From assembly GCA_050301235.1 (NCBI GenBank), contig JBNKZD010000157.1, forward strand, positions 7,251 through 71,250: a DNA stretch of 64,000 nucleotides, written 5' to 3'. The position numbers and the translations under genes are program-made. Below the pieces are notes generated by a model. The model was not told the origin of the DNA. It made no database searches and saw nothing but the letters and a program-made list of their open reading frames with translations. This stretch comes from JAFGIN01 sp050301235. Lineage in GTDB: Bacteria; Fibrobacterota; Chitinivibrionia; Chitinivibrionales; Chitinispirillaceae. How positions within the stretch are numbered: the first letter of the stretch is position 1; each line of letters starts with the position of its first letter. Shown here piece by piece: positions 7,847 through 17,449 of this stretch.

Positions 7847-10800
7847 TTACCAGGCCGGATTTGTCCAGAACGAACGAGACGATTCGCAGCCGCTTGCATT
7901 CACGCACCAGTACTCTACTGTAATCGTACCTGCAGGTAAGCTAGTATTTCCGCTGCTTACTTCGGGCCAGGTTTGTCCTGTCACCTGGGTAGTGCGGTTG
8001 AATTGTGGGTATACAGGGTTGGTTATCTTCACATATGCAGTTGTTCCGGAAGGCGCATCTACTTGAACCCAGAAATTCCCATTGGGGTTGCCACCGGCTC
8101 CCTGGTGATTATACCAGCTCGAATTCCAGATGGAATTCATTTCCGTTGTTGGATAGACTGTCAACATGGCGGAAGAACTCGTTACTGAACATCCGGCACT
8201 ATTTTTAACGACACAATAATAAGTTGAACCGTTCCAGGCGTATGGGATATACACGAATCTCAAAGTTGCGGTAGTTGTTCCGGTATAATATTTTGAGTCG
8301 GTCAATATTCCATTGGCATCGTGCCACTCATACTGTGTAGCGCCCGTGGCACTAACGCTCATTGTTGCATTCCCATATGTTTCGCAAATGGATGTGTTCG
8401 AGGGGTTGGAGGTAATTACGGGTTGTGCATTGATCGTCAAAGTGGCTGATCCACTGTTTGCTGAACAACTGCCGTTTGAACATACACAGTAATAGCTACC
8501 GGCCACCGAATTATCCGATGCAGTTATCGTCAATTTAGCTGCCTGAGCTCCTGCATAATAAGAAGAATTTGTGAGTGCTGTGGAACCCTTGTACCACTGC
8601 CAGCTCGTAGCACCCGATGCATTGACATTCATTATTGCTGAATTGCCCACACAGATGGATGCCGAAGCCGGTGAGGAGACTATCGTTGGCGGCGTACAGG
8701 AAGTGACGGTAAGTGTCAGCTTATCGAGATTGATACAACTTGAACTCGAGTTCTGAACTAAATATTCTATCGTATTATTACCAGCAAAGAGCGTCACCGT
8801 TTCTGTCTGGTCAGCCCAGGTATCCCAGTTTGATGTGCCTGGACAGGAGATGTTCTTTATATACACACCATTAACGTACAATCCGGTATTGGTGCTCGTT
8901 CCATTACCTGCAGAGTAGTGTAACTTTGCTGTATAGCTCCCGGCAGTTGCAACAGTTATGGAAAATGTTACTTTGGCAGTGGAACTGTTGAAGAAACCGT
9001 CAACAAAACCGGTCCCTGAATATCCGGAATGGTTAGTGTTCTTGGCCGCACCACCGGAAAGAGTTGCGTTTTCAGCTTCGTAGACCCCGTTATTAGTCGT
9101 AAATGTAGCCGCAATAGTGTGATTGGCAGTAACGTTTGTGAAGGTGTAGGTAGTGACTGCACCCTGATTTGTCCCGTCAATGGTAACTGCGTTGACCTGA
9201 TAACCACTATTGGGGGTTATTGTGAAGTTTTTACTCCCGCCGAGTGTCACCGAAATGCTTCCGCTGGGGCTTATTGTGCCGTTAGTTCCGGCAGAAGCTG
9301 TGATCGTATAGGAAGGCGTACCATTGTAAGTGAGGGTTATAAAGTCAAGATTGATACAGCTGGAACTTGATGCATCAGCTTTGTAAGCAATTGTGTTGCT
9401 ACCGGCGTTGAGCGTCACTATCTCCGTCTCATCAGCCCATGTATTCCAGTTAGCGGTTACAGGACAGGAAATACTCTTTAATTTCGTCCCGTTTACATAG
9501 AGACCTGTGTTGGTGCTCGTTCCGTTACCGGCGGAATAATGGAGTGTAAGGACATAACTTCCGGCTGAGGCTACATTGACTGAAAAGGATGCCTGTGCTG
9601 TGGTGCTATTGAAGAAACCGTCGACAAATCCAGTTCCGGAATATCCTGTATGATTGGTGTTCTTATTTGCACTGCCTGAAAGTGCTGCGTTTTCAGCTTC
9701 ATATTTAGATGCGTTCTGTGCTGCAAATGTTGCAGAAATTGTATGATTAGCATTTACATTACCGAATGTATACGTATTTATTGCACCCTGATTAGAACCA
9801 TCAACTGTAACCCCGCTCACTGCATAGCCGCTATTGGGCGTGATCGTAAATGACTGAGTTGTACCGCTGTTTACTGAAACACTGCCGCTTGGACTGATCG
9901 TGCCATTCGCACCAGCCGAAGCTGTGATTGTATATACAATTGGTTTGAACATTGCTGCAATCGAGTGATTCGCTGTTACGTTGGTGAACGTATACGATGT
10001 TACTGCTCCCACGTTCGTACCATCTACAAAGACAGTGTTGATTACATAGCCACTGCTGGGAGAAATCGTAAACGTTTGATTGGAGTTTCCTGTCACTTGG
10101 ATGCTGCCACTTGGACTTATCGTACCACCTGACCCAGCTGAAGAAGTGATGTTGAACGTTCCATTTTTAAATGTTGCAGAAATCGTATGATTCGCGTTTA
10201 CGTTTTGGAATGTATATGTGTAAATGACACCTTGATTCACACCATCGATAATTACGGAACTAACATCATAGTTGTTGTTCGGTGTGATAGTGAAAGTTTG
10301 GGATGAACCACCCGTCACTAGTACACTACCACTTGGGCTTATCGAACCATTAGCATCTGCTGATGCTGTGATCGTATATTGTACAGGCGCATAAAATTCC
10401 ATTTCAGCAATGTTACCATAGCTGCCTGATGGTGCAAGATAGCGAACCCAGCGATACGCAGTGGCATTAGGTATAGTTACCTCATTCCATTGTACAGCCG
10501 GAGTACTTGGAATAGTGTACAAATCTACAAACCCGCTGCTGTTTGAAGTATTCGAACCTTGAAATTTTCCGCCGTTCATTCGTGAACCAAAGCCAGAACG
10601 TGGATAAAAGCGGATTTTTCCGATCACCTTCGCAGTTCCAAGATCTATACCTGTATATGCGCCATCAGCCTGTTGGGCATCATAGAATGTAGAAATGTCT
10701 CCATCAGTTGACTTGCAATATTCAAAACCAGTTGAATAGGGTGGTGTAAGTCCAAATGTGCTACCAGTGAAACCACTGCCTCCACCCTGAACTCCTGTAC

Positions 10801-13800
10801 AAGGATCTGAATAAGTCTTGAATGTCACAGAAATATTGTGGCTTGCCATTATATTGGAGAATGTGTACGAAGTGATCGCACCTTGATCTACGCCATCAAC
10901 CTTTACTGCGTTGATCTGATAGCCGCTGTTGGGAGTGAAGGTGTAGGTTTTGTTATCGCCGTCGTTCACCCATATGGCTCCATTCGGGCTTATCGAACCG
11001 TTGGCTCCTGCATTGGCAATAATGTAGTATTGGTATCCGGTAAATTCCATTTCTGCAATGTTGCAGTAATTGCCGTTTGCAGCAATATAACGGACATACC
11101 GGTAGGGTGCTGCATTAAGATTTATACTACTCCACTGACCTTCTGCAGGTGCTGTTGTAATGGTATACAAGTCAACATACCCGGTGCTGCTTGATGTATT
11201 GGAACCCTGGAACTTTCCACCAACCATTCGTGAAGCAAAGCCGGACCGGGGATAAAAACGGATAGTTCCGATACCTTTTGAATCTCCCAGATCCAGACCA
11301 GTATATCCACCATCAGCTTGAATTGCGTCAAAAAAGGTGCTGGTATTACCATCTGTTGCCTTACAGTATTCCGAACCTGTTGCATATGGTGGAATAGTAC
11401 CGAAAGGGGTACCATTCAAGCCACCGCCTCCACCCTGGACCTCTGCACAAGGATCTGAATAAGCCTTAAATGACACAGAAATATTGTGGTTCGCGGTCAC
11501 GTTGGAGAATGTATATGAAAAGACAGGACCTTTATTTGAGCCATCAACCTTAACGGCGTTGATCTGATAGCCGCTGTTAGGAGTGAATGTGAAGGTTTTG
11601 CTGTCTCCACTGTTCACCCATATGGCTCCACTCGGACTAATAGAACCATTAGCTCCGGCAATGGCGGTGATATAATATTGGTTTCCACCAAACTCCATTT
11701 CTGTGATATTGCCATAGCTGTTATTTGGAGCCAAATAGCGGACATATCGATACGATCCTGAATTGATAACCACATTGGTCCACTGTCCATTTGCTGGTGT
11801 TGTTGAAATTGTATATAGATCGACGAATCCGGAACTGTTGGATGTGTTGGAACCCTGGAACTTTCCACCAACCATACGTGAAGCAAATCCGGGACGGGGA
11901 TAAAAACGGATCGATCCGATAACCTTTGCGGTTCCCAGATCCAGACCGGTATATGCACCATTCCCTTGAGAACAATCGTAGAAAGAATTTATATCGCCGT
12001 CGGAAGCCATACAAAATTCCGATCCAGGTGCATATGATGAGAATGATGCGCCAAAAGCAGTGCCCTGATAGCCACTTCCACCACCATTAGCATTTGCACA
12101 CGGAGTGTAGCGTAATTTGAGGGTATAATCACCGAAAAGAACCCACCAGTAAGGACGCTTTGCTGATGCAAAACCATCGATCTGCCATGTATTTGGTCTG
12201 ATGGAAAGCGTATCATAATATTTTTTCCAAATATCACCAAACATAGCATTAGGGTTGTTGTATGTGTAACTTTGCCAGCCAATAGGATTATCATTATACT
12301 CCTTTGAACGAGCTATAATGCCAATAGCCTTGCCGTAAAACATATTACATTCACTGACTTGACCTGAAGCATAATTTAAATAAGTACGCGAACCATTATC
12401 ATCACCCGGTGAGGCTGCAAAGCACCCGCCATTGAGTACAAGGCTGGGAGATATCGAAGCGCTTATTTTCTTGTTCTTCCAGAGGGAACGGTAAAAAACG
12501 TATCCTGCTGTAGCAGCATTGTTTGTCCATGATGGTGACCATGTAGATCCGTTTTGAACCCAATCGTAAGGAGTTCCAGCCGAAGTAAGCATCGCGCTAA
12601 AATCGGGAGCAGTAAATGCATTTGTGTTCCAATTTGCATGTGTCTCAATTATCCGGAATGGAACATTTTGATTGAGCCAGTCAGCATAAGCATTAAGCTT
12701 TGTAGTGCTGACGTTTGCTGCGGTATTAACTGCATCATTCTCTTTCCCCCAGTCGTGTCGTGCGATTTTCAATTGATAAGCAGCATCGACAGCTAGACAA
12801 AGTTCGTTAGTCGCTGAACCGAAATCAAAAGGTTGGTTATAGTATGATCCAGTACGGAAAAGATGGTTATTGTCAAAATACTCAACAAGCAGAGTTCGTT
12901 CGAGATCCTGACTGAATGTTTCCGGGGGAGGTTGATCTGACACTGTTTGTGGTTTACCTGATGCGTCATACAAGGTTTGTCCGTTTCTATCAGTCCAAGT
13001 CGCACTTTTTTCATAAGCAGCGCTATACGGATTGATACGACTTACGTAAATATCGGGCAGAGCCATGGGCGAGGGCCGTGCCAAGTCTGCCGCACTGATT
13101 TCATTGTGGGGACGGGCGGTAGTTACTGTAGTAGAGATTGTGCCATTATTGATGAACGGAGTGGTATACACGGCATCATTAACATAGAAAAAATCAGCAA
13201 AAGAAGGATTTATACTTGTCTGAAAAGCGTATTTGGTTCCGGATACGGTGAAGGATGTCTGGTTCCATCCCGTTTGCCAGGTAGTATCGGTTGGTTTGAT
13301 AAAGCATTGCTCAATAGCCATACTGTTGAGATGATACACGTTTTCCCAATTACCATCCAGATCGGCAATAGGAATATCGGAACGATTGCCGGTCATTCCA
13401 CCACATACCATAAAAATTTCTTTATCGCCAGTGAAATCCTGCACCACAGTGTTAGTGGTGAGATCACGTACTGCGCCTATTGGATACGGCCAGGCGATAC
13501 GTAGTACGTAGGAACATTCAGGAAAACGACCAACAAAAATCACACCTTCCAAAGCATAATTTGCTTTTACGTCCTTTAAAAAACGACGAAGAGCCATAGC
13601 AGTAAGTCCATCCTGATGTACCGCCCCTGCATAGACAGAGGTAGAAAGAACAAGCCCGTACTTGCCATCATTTGAAAGATCCTGCTTAAATCGCTTGAGC
13701 CGGAACTGAAGGTCTGCAAGCTGATATTTAGACCCCGTAAACGCGTTCATCAGTCTGGGTTCGACAAGGATGAGCACCAGTGGAACATTGGTCGGAGTCT

Positions 13801-13978
13801 GATCCACATTGCTTTCGACTCCGGAAAGCCCCAGGATCGAGTTAATCTCAATCGTGTTGTCCGCCACGAGCGGAATGTTATAATTGGTATAGTTGGCCAT
13901 AATGGTCGACATCTTAGTCTGACCACACACTGACCATGCTGCCAATCCGATGATAAGCGTAGCCCATTTCATGATCAT
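7847..13978 (-). CDS. Large secreted multidomain protein with gingipain-like (C25/clan CD) N-terminus
   Basis: 2043 residues, beginning with a signal peptide (MIMKWATLIIGLAAWSVCGQ). The start at 13978 fits an AAGGAG site; an upstream ATG would overlap that site. The N-terminal ~600 residues resemble gingipain-type cysteine peptidases: a Rossmann-like strand GVIFVGRFPE, PDIYVSRINP, a candidate catalytic His447 in ETHANW and Cys519 in NGGCFA. After this come three discoidin (F5/8C)-like modules (GLDLG...IRFYPR...RYVRYLA), interleaved with six divergent InlB-type repeats (GSISPSG...FTITPNSGY...VDG). Two CBM6/35-like modules (YEAENA...SCINLD), two Ig-like domains and a C-terminal beta domain complete it. 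It probably acts outside the cell on polysaccharide- or protein-rich material. Peptidase activity is inferred from motif layout only. Confidence 0.75.
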   Translation of the reverse strand: MIMKWATLIIGLAAWSVCGQTKMSTIMANYTNYNIPLVADNTIEINSILGLSGVESNVDQTPTNVPLVLILVEPRLMNAFTGSKYQLADLQFRLKRFKQDLSNDGKYGLVLSTSVYAGAVHQDGLTAMALRRFLKDVKANYALEGVIFVGRFPECSYVLRIAWPYPIGAVRDLTTNTVVQDFTGDKEIFMVCGGMTGNRSDIPIADLDGNWENVYHLNSMAIEQCFIKPTDTTWQTGWNQTSFTVSGTKYAFQTSINPSFADFFYVNDAVYTTPFINNGTISTTVTTARPHNEISAADLARPSPMALPDIYVSRINPYSAAYEKSATWTDRNGQTLYDASGKPQTVSDQPPPETFSQDLERTLLVEYFDNNHLFRTGSYYNQPFDFGSATNELCLAVDAAYQLKIARHDWGKENDAVNTAANVSTTKLNAYADWLNQNVPFRIIETHANWNTNAFTAPDFSAMLTSAGTPYDWVQNGSTWSPSWTNNAATAGYVFYRSLWKNKKISASISPSLVLNGGCFAASPGDDNGSRTYLNYASGQVSECNMFYGKAIGIIARSKEYNDNPIGWQSYTYNNPNAMFGDIWKKYYDTLSIRPNTWQIDGFASAKRPYWWVLFGDYTLKLRYTPCANANGGGSGYQGTAFGASFSSYAPGSEFCMASDGDINSFYDCSQGNGAYTGLDLGTAKVIGSIRFYPRPGFASRMVGGKFQGSNTSNSSGFVDLYTISTTPANGQWTNVVINSGSYRYVRYLAPNNSYGNITEMEFGGNQYYITAIAGANGSISPSGAIWVNSGDSKTFTFTPNSGYQINAVKVDGSNKGPVFSYTFSNVTANHNISVSFKAYSDPCAEVQGGGGGLNGTPFGTIPPYATGSEYCKATDGNTSTFFDAIQADGGYTGLDLGDSKGIGTIRFYPRSGFASRMVGGKFQGSNTSSSTGYVDLYTITTAPAEGQWSSINLNAAPYRYVRYIAANGNYCNIAEMEFTGYQYYIIANAGANGSISPNGAIWVNDGDNKTYTFTPNSGYQINAVKVDGVDQGAITSYTFSNIMASHNISVTFKTYSDPCTGVQGGGSGFTGSTFGLTPPYSTGFEYCKSTDGDISTFYDAQQADGAYTGIDLGTAKVIGKIRFYPRSGFGSRMNGGKFQGSNTSNSSGFVDLYTIPSTPAVQWNEVTIPNATAYRWVRYLAPSGSYGNIAEMEFYAPVQYTITASADANGSISPSGSVLVTGGSSQTFTITPNNNYDVSSVIIDGVNQGVIYTYTFQNVNANHTISATFKNGTFNITSSAGSGGTISPSGSIQVTGNSNQTFTISPSSGYVINTVFVDGTNVGAVTSYTFTNVTANHSIAAMFKPIVYTITASAGANGTISPSGSVSVNSGTTQSFTITPNSGYAVSGVTVDGSNQGAINTYTFGNVNANHTISATFAAQNASKYEAENAALSGSANKNTNHTGYSGTGFVDGFFNSTTAQASFSVNVASAGSYVLTLHYSAGNGTSTNTGLYVNGTKLKSISCPVTANWNTWADETEIVTLNAGSNTIAYKADASSSSCINLDFITLTYNGTPSYTITASAGTNGTISPSGSISVTLGGSKNFTITPNSGYQVNAVTIDGTNQGAVTTYTFTNVTANHTIAATFTTNNGVYEAENATLSGGAAKNTNHSGYSGTGFVDGFFNSSTAKVTFSITVATAGSYTAKLHYSAGNGTSTNTGLYVNGVYIKNISCPGTSNWDTWADQTETVTLFAGNNTIEYLVQNSSSSCINLDKLTLTVTSCTPPTIVSSPASASICVGNSAIMNVNASGATSWQWYKGSTALTNSSYYAGAQAAKLTITASDNSVAGSYYCVCSNGSCSANSGSATLTINAQPVITSNPSNTSICETYGNATMSVSATGATQYEWHDANGILTDSKYYTGTTTATLRFVYIPYAWNGSTYYCVVKNSAGCSVTSSSAMLTVYPTTEMNSIWNSSWYNHQGAGGNPNGNFWVQVDAPSGTTAYVKITNPVYPQFNRTTQVTGQTWPEVSSGNTSLPAGTITVEYWCVNASGCESSRSFWTNPAW

Positions 13979-14070
13979 CTGCTTTCTCCTTTTCAATTTT
14001 TAAAAGCATCATTAATAGGGGGTTCAGAATTTTGTAAATCAAGAGTAGAAAATAAGTTGAAAGGAGAATC

Positions 14071-14098
14071 AAAAAACGAAACAAAAGTTTCGTTTTTT
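14071..14098. terminator. Rho-independent terminator, bidirectional
   Basis: AAAAAACGAAAC (14071-14082) pairs with GTTTCGTTTTTT (14087-14098) around an AAAA loop, with T-runs on both strands. It separates the histidine kinase remnant from the large secreted-protein gene, both leftward. Confidence 0.85.
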
Positions 14099-14152
14099 TT
14101 CCAGCTAATTTATGGTTATACGAAATACATCAGCAAATTGAATTGTTTTGAT

Positions 14153-15468
14153 TTAAACAATTATTTCTTTGACTGCTTGTGACAATTGCTCAATGGTAAA
14201 TGGCTTGTAAACAAGTTTAGAGGAATTTATTGCAGTGGAAAGTGTTTCTGTTTCTGAGGAAGATAATTTGCCCAAATAACCTGAAATGAATATGGTTTTC
14301 ACTTTTGAGTTCATTTTGTGCAATTTATCGGCACATTGAACACCGTTCATTATCGGCATTACCATATCAAGAATTACCAGATCCACATTACAGTTGATTT
14401 CCTTATAAATTCTGATTGCATCTTCTCCATTACTGCAGGTAGTAACAGAATATCCTAGTACCTCAAGCATCTTTGATGTTGAATATCTGATTTTTTCATC
14501 ATCATCGACAAGTAATATCCTGCCTTTTCCATATTCGATTTTCAAAGCTTCTTCGGATTTTTTCTGTTGTTTATCGTTAGAGGTTGGAAAATAAACATGA
14601 AAAACACTCTCTGTTCCAAACTCACTATCAACTGTTATAAAACCATTATGGCTCAATGATGTACCATAAGCAGTCGCGAGCCCCAGGCCGGTTCCTTTTC
14701 CCATTTCCTTGGTAGTAAAAAAAGGTTCAAATATATCCTTTTTTATTTCATCGCTCATTCCGGTACCATTATCTTCAATGTCAACAACAATAAAGGTTCC
14801 ACCTAGAGCACCTTTATTATGTGATTTAGCAATTTCTGAACTGAGTTCCTCATTCCGTGTATTAAAATTTAACATCCCTCCTTTTAGCATAGCATCACAA
14901 GCATTGATAGCAACATTAAGCAACAGATTCTGAATTTGAATCCGATCGCCAAAAAGATGATGATTTTCTGCAGAAAGGGCAGTTTTAATGATGATGTTTT
15001 TGTCAATTGTGTGTTGAAGCATTGTTACTACATCGATAATTGTGTCATTAAGATCAAAACTGACCATTTCCGAGATGTTCTGACGAGCAAAAGTTAACAT
15101 TTTTTTTGTCAAAACAGAAGCATCCTGTGCAGTTTTTATTATACTTTCAGCCTGGGATAGCAATTGCTTATCTTTTTCAAATGTGCTTATTCGCAAAAGA
15201 GTAGCACTTCCGGTTATCACCGAAAGAATGTTATTGAAATCGTGAGCTATACCATCAGCTATTTCCCGAGCGCTTCAAGACGGGATGCATGTAATTGTTG
15301 CACTTGATTTTCGAGCATAATCCTTTTGTGTTCGTTTTTACGTGTAAGTGTAATATCACGAGAATAATGTTGATAATGAAAGATACGAAAGGGATGATCG
15401 AAAAAAGGTTCATGGAGCATTCTTAAAAAATAGATCTCATGTATGAAGGCCCTGGAGTGTTTGTCCAA
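14153..15468 (-). pseudogene. Hybrid histidine kinase, frameshifted at the H-box
   Basis: The 3' part encodes a kinase core (phospho-acceptor box HDFNN, N-box NVAINACDA, G-boxes DNGTGMSDE and GTGLGLATAYG) followed by a receiver domain (ILLVDDDEKIR, phospho-Asp in LVILDMVMP, Lys in VYKPF). The 5' part, in another frame, ends with SRDITLTRK and ASRLEALG, the usual PAS-to-kinase linker. The two join as LEALG-EIADGIAHDFNN if one base is added near 15273; as given, the first frame hits TAG right after LEALGK. The N-terminal sensor is also short or missing, and the 5' part overlaps the end of the upstream regulator gene. Either an inactivated gene or a single-base sequence error. Confidence 0.75.
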
Positions 15469-16237
15469 AGTCCGGAACTTGATTAAGGATTCTGTTAAAA
15501 ATGTTTTCGTTGCTTTGAAAATATTTTCCTGCAGCCAGTATATCCTTTTCGTCGATTTTAGAATTGAAACCGGTTAATGCATCAGTAACACCTGTTTTTG
15601 TAAGAAATTCTGAATTGTAAAATGGAAAAGAGGAGTTCATTATTCTGTAAAGCCATAAAAAATATTTCGGTTGATAACCATAGATTGTGTTCCAGACTCT
15701 TCTTAAATATTGCTCTGTAACATTTGCACTAAAAGACCAATCAAAAATATCCACCGGATTGGAAATAAATAGTGCTTCGATTATTTTTTCAATAACAGGT
15801 TTGTGAAATTTACTGCAACTAGACACAAGACTGTAAATAAAAGCTCGATTAATTGCATTAATAAAATCAATTTTTCCGAAATCAATGGGCTTTTCAAACA
15901 CAGACAACGAACCATATTTTCCGCATTCAAATCCTTTTTTAATAGAGTCGTTGCCGGTTAAAACAATAAATGATATTCGAGGGGAATATTTTTTTAAAAG
16001 ATAGAATTCATCATTATTGATTCCATCGAGACCAAGATCCATAATACAAACATGGAATCTTTGTTTTGAAGACAATATTGAATCTGTTTGAGATACATTG
16101 GAACATGAAATAATTGTGTACAATTTATAATAATTCAGTATTTCCGAATAGATTTGAAGTAATTTAGGATCATCATCTACCATGCAAATGTTTATTGAAT
16201 TTTTTAGAAAAATGTATGGGTTTTGAGCTAAATCCAT
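15437..16237 (-). CDS. Response regulator with receiver domain and AraC-like C-terminus
   Basis: 266 residues. Residues ~15-135 form a receiver domain: acidic pair in MVDDDPK, phospho-acceptor Asp in VCIMDLGLDG, Thr in VLTGND, and Lys in VFEKPID. The C-terminal half is helical, and TEQYLRRVWNTIYGYQP resembles the second helix-turn-helix of AraC regulators (YLSRLFKxxxGxSP), so DNA binding is likely but not certain. It overlaps the start of the frameshifted kinase by about 30 bases, which fits a former two-component pair. Ribosome site is weak. Confidence 0.7.
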   Translation of the reverse strand: MDLAQNPYIFLKNSINICMVDDDPKLLQIYSEILNYYKLYTIISCSNVSQTDSILSSKQRFHVCIMDLGLDGINNDEFYLLKKYSPRISFIVLTGNDSIKKGFECGKYGSLSVFEKPIDFGKIDFINAINRAFIYSLVSSCSKFHKPVIEKIIEALFISNPVDIFDWSFSANVTEQYLRRVWNTIYGYQPKYFLWLYRIMNSSFPFYNSEFLTKTGVTDALTGFNSKIDEKDILAAGKYFQSNENIFNRILNQVPDFGQTLQGLHT

Positions 16238-16476
16238 GTAGAAAATCCGGCTTCATAGCAAGTGGTTTTGCTGACAGGTATTTAATTTTTTTGCATACGA
16301 GGTTAATATAGATAGTTGTATACCCAGGTTCAACAATTCCGTCTGAAAAACAAGTGGATTCCAACCATTTTTTGAATTAAACGTAATCCTATAGCTCTTA
16401 ATATATATATTTAATGAGTTAATGCACGGTTAATATTAATAGTTCCATATTGTGTTAACGACTTACGAGGTAACAC

Positions 16477-16602
16477 ATGACTCTGTTAAAAAAAACCTGG
16501 TTCAGGTCTGCATTCAAAGCGATTGTTTTTGCGCTAGTGGTATTTAAAATAGCGATGGGGTTCAGGAAAAAAAGTGAAAAGATGTGTTCAAAAAAGGTAT
16601 AG
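16477..16602 (+). CDS. Small membrane peptide, copy 2 of a paralogous pair (41 residues)
   Basis: ATG at 16477 with GAGG six bases upstream. The product starts TLLKKTWFRS, has a hydrophobic helix (AFKAIVFALVVFKIAMGF) and the same basic tail RKKSEKM as the copy at 7437. Against copy 1 it lacks two residues near the N-terminus, and substitutions inside the helix are Ile/Val/Leu/Phe swaps or silent changes, the pattern expected of a selected membrane helix. It lies 29 bases before a hypothetical gene on the same strand and downstream of a divergent regulator. Function unknown. Confidence 0.6.
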   Translation: MTLLKKTWFRSAFKAIVFALVVFKIAMGFRKKSEKMCSKKV

Positions 16603-16631
16603 CAACTTTTTCAGAATAACAGGAAAAATGT

Positions 16632-16988
16632 ATGGATACAGTTAATTTCTTAACAATTGATACTGGCGATGATCTGACACTTTCATTCAGCTTTGAAGAA
16701 GGTACGAAATATGGAATTGATGGCTTTGCAATATTTCGTTCACCAAAGTTTGAGTTTACCATAGAGAAACATGAGCGGGGACCTTTTATTGAGTGGACGG
16801 ATGATGATGTAATTATCCTGCTTCGGGAATTCACCTACGATCGGAACACGGTTGAAATCATCTATGATGGTGGAAAAGAGCAATTTGACATTTCGAAGAT
16901 ACGGGATGAAGAATTTAAACTGATGATCGTTGTTCTTAAAAAATTGAATTTCGATAATGCTTTCCGGTTGATAAAAAAAACAACCTAG
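16632..16988 (+). CDS. Hypothetical protein, 118 residues
   Basis: Acidic soluble protein with alternating strand-like segments (LTLSFSFEEGTKYG, FEFTIEKHERGPF, VEIIYDGGKEQFD) and a C-terminal helix (FKLMIVVLKKLNF). No signal peptide or membrane segment and no family I recognise. A weak purine-rich site (CAGGAAAA) precedes the ATG. It follows the second small membrane peptide gene at 29 bases and may share its transcript. The 370 bases after it show no gene. Confidence 0.6.
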   Translation: MDTVNFLTIDTGDDLTLSFSFEEGTKYGIDGFAIFRSPKFEFTIEKHERGPFIEWTDDDVIILLREFTYDRNTVEIIYDGGKEQFDISKIRDEEFKLMIVVLKKLNFDNAFRLIKKTT

Positions 16989-17357
16989 TTTCTATAGAGA
17001 AATCAGGAAAGTATTGCAGATTGAGATGATCCAGCGTGTTCTGATCGACAATCGTGAAAAGTGCAGCTCAAATTGAAATTATTTTCACCTACCTTTTTCC
17101 TTCGTTGCTTCAAATGTACCTGCTTTCAAAGCGACTCCCTCAAAACATAATTGTATCTGATGTCTGAAAAAAATACATTCTCGTTCCATTGGATCGGCGA
17201 AGGAGATCGATTTGATCTGTAGTAGATATTGGCTTGCTCTTGAAGCTGATAAACAGCACATTTTTGCATAAAATTGCGTATTTAAAGTCATTTTAAATAC
17301 ATTCTTGAATTTTTCACTTCTCCATGGCAGTAATCAAAAAACTATTATCTGACAATG

Positions 17358-17373
17358 TGGTATGGTCTTTGCA
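17358..17373 (+). promoter_or_regulatory. Sigma-54 promoter (-24/-12) of amt-glnK
   Basis: TGGTATGGTCTTTGCA matches TGGCACGNNNNTTGCW with the invariant GG and GC exactly 12 bases apart. It lies about 77 bases before the amt start, where nitrogen-controlled RpoN promoters of ammonium transporter operons are normally found. NtrC-type activation in low nitrogen is inferred. Confidence 0.7.
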
Positions 17374-17449
17374 TACGAAGGGGACCAACAACTTTGAAAA
17401 AAATGTTTTCAATAATTTTTTAACATTTAATCCTTTAAGGGGGTTCACT

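Noticed and set aside
12977..13504. A 175-codon forward frame opposite the large secreted protein
   Set aside because: It is the antisense shadow of a clearly coding region with signal peptide, repeats and terminator on the other strand; no ribosome site or domain.
15268..15290. Programmed -1 frameshift to express the full histidine kinase
   Set aside because: The sequence at the junction (GGG AAA TAG) would need pairing with CGG GAA after slippage, which is poor; no downstream pseudoknot seen.
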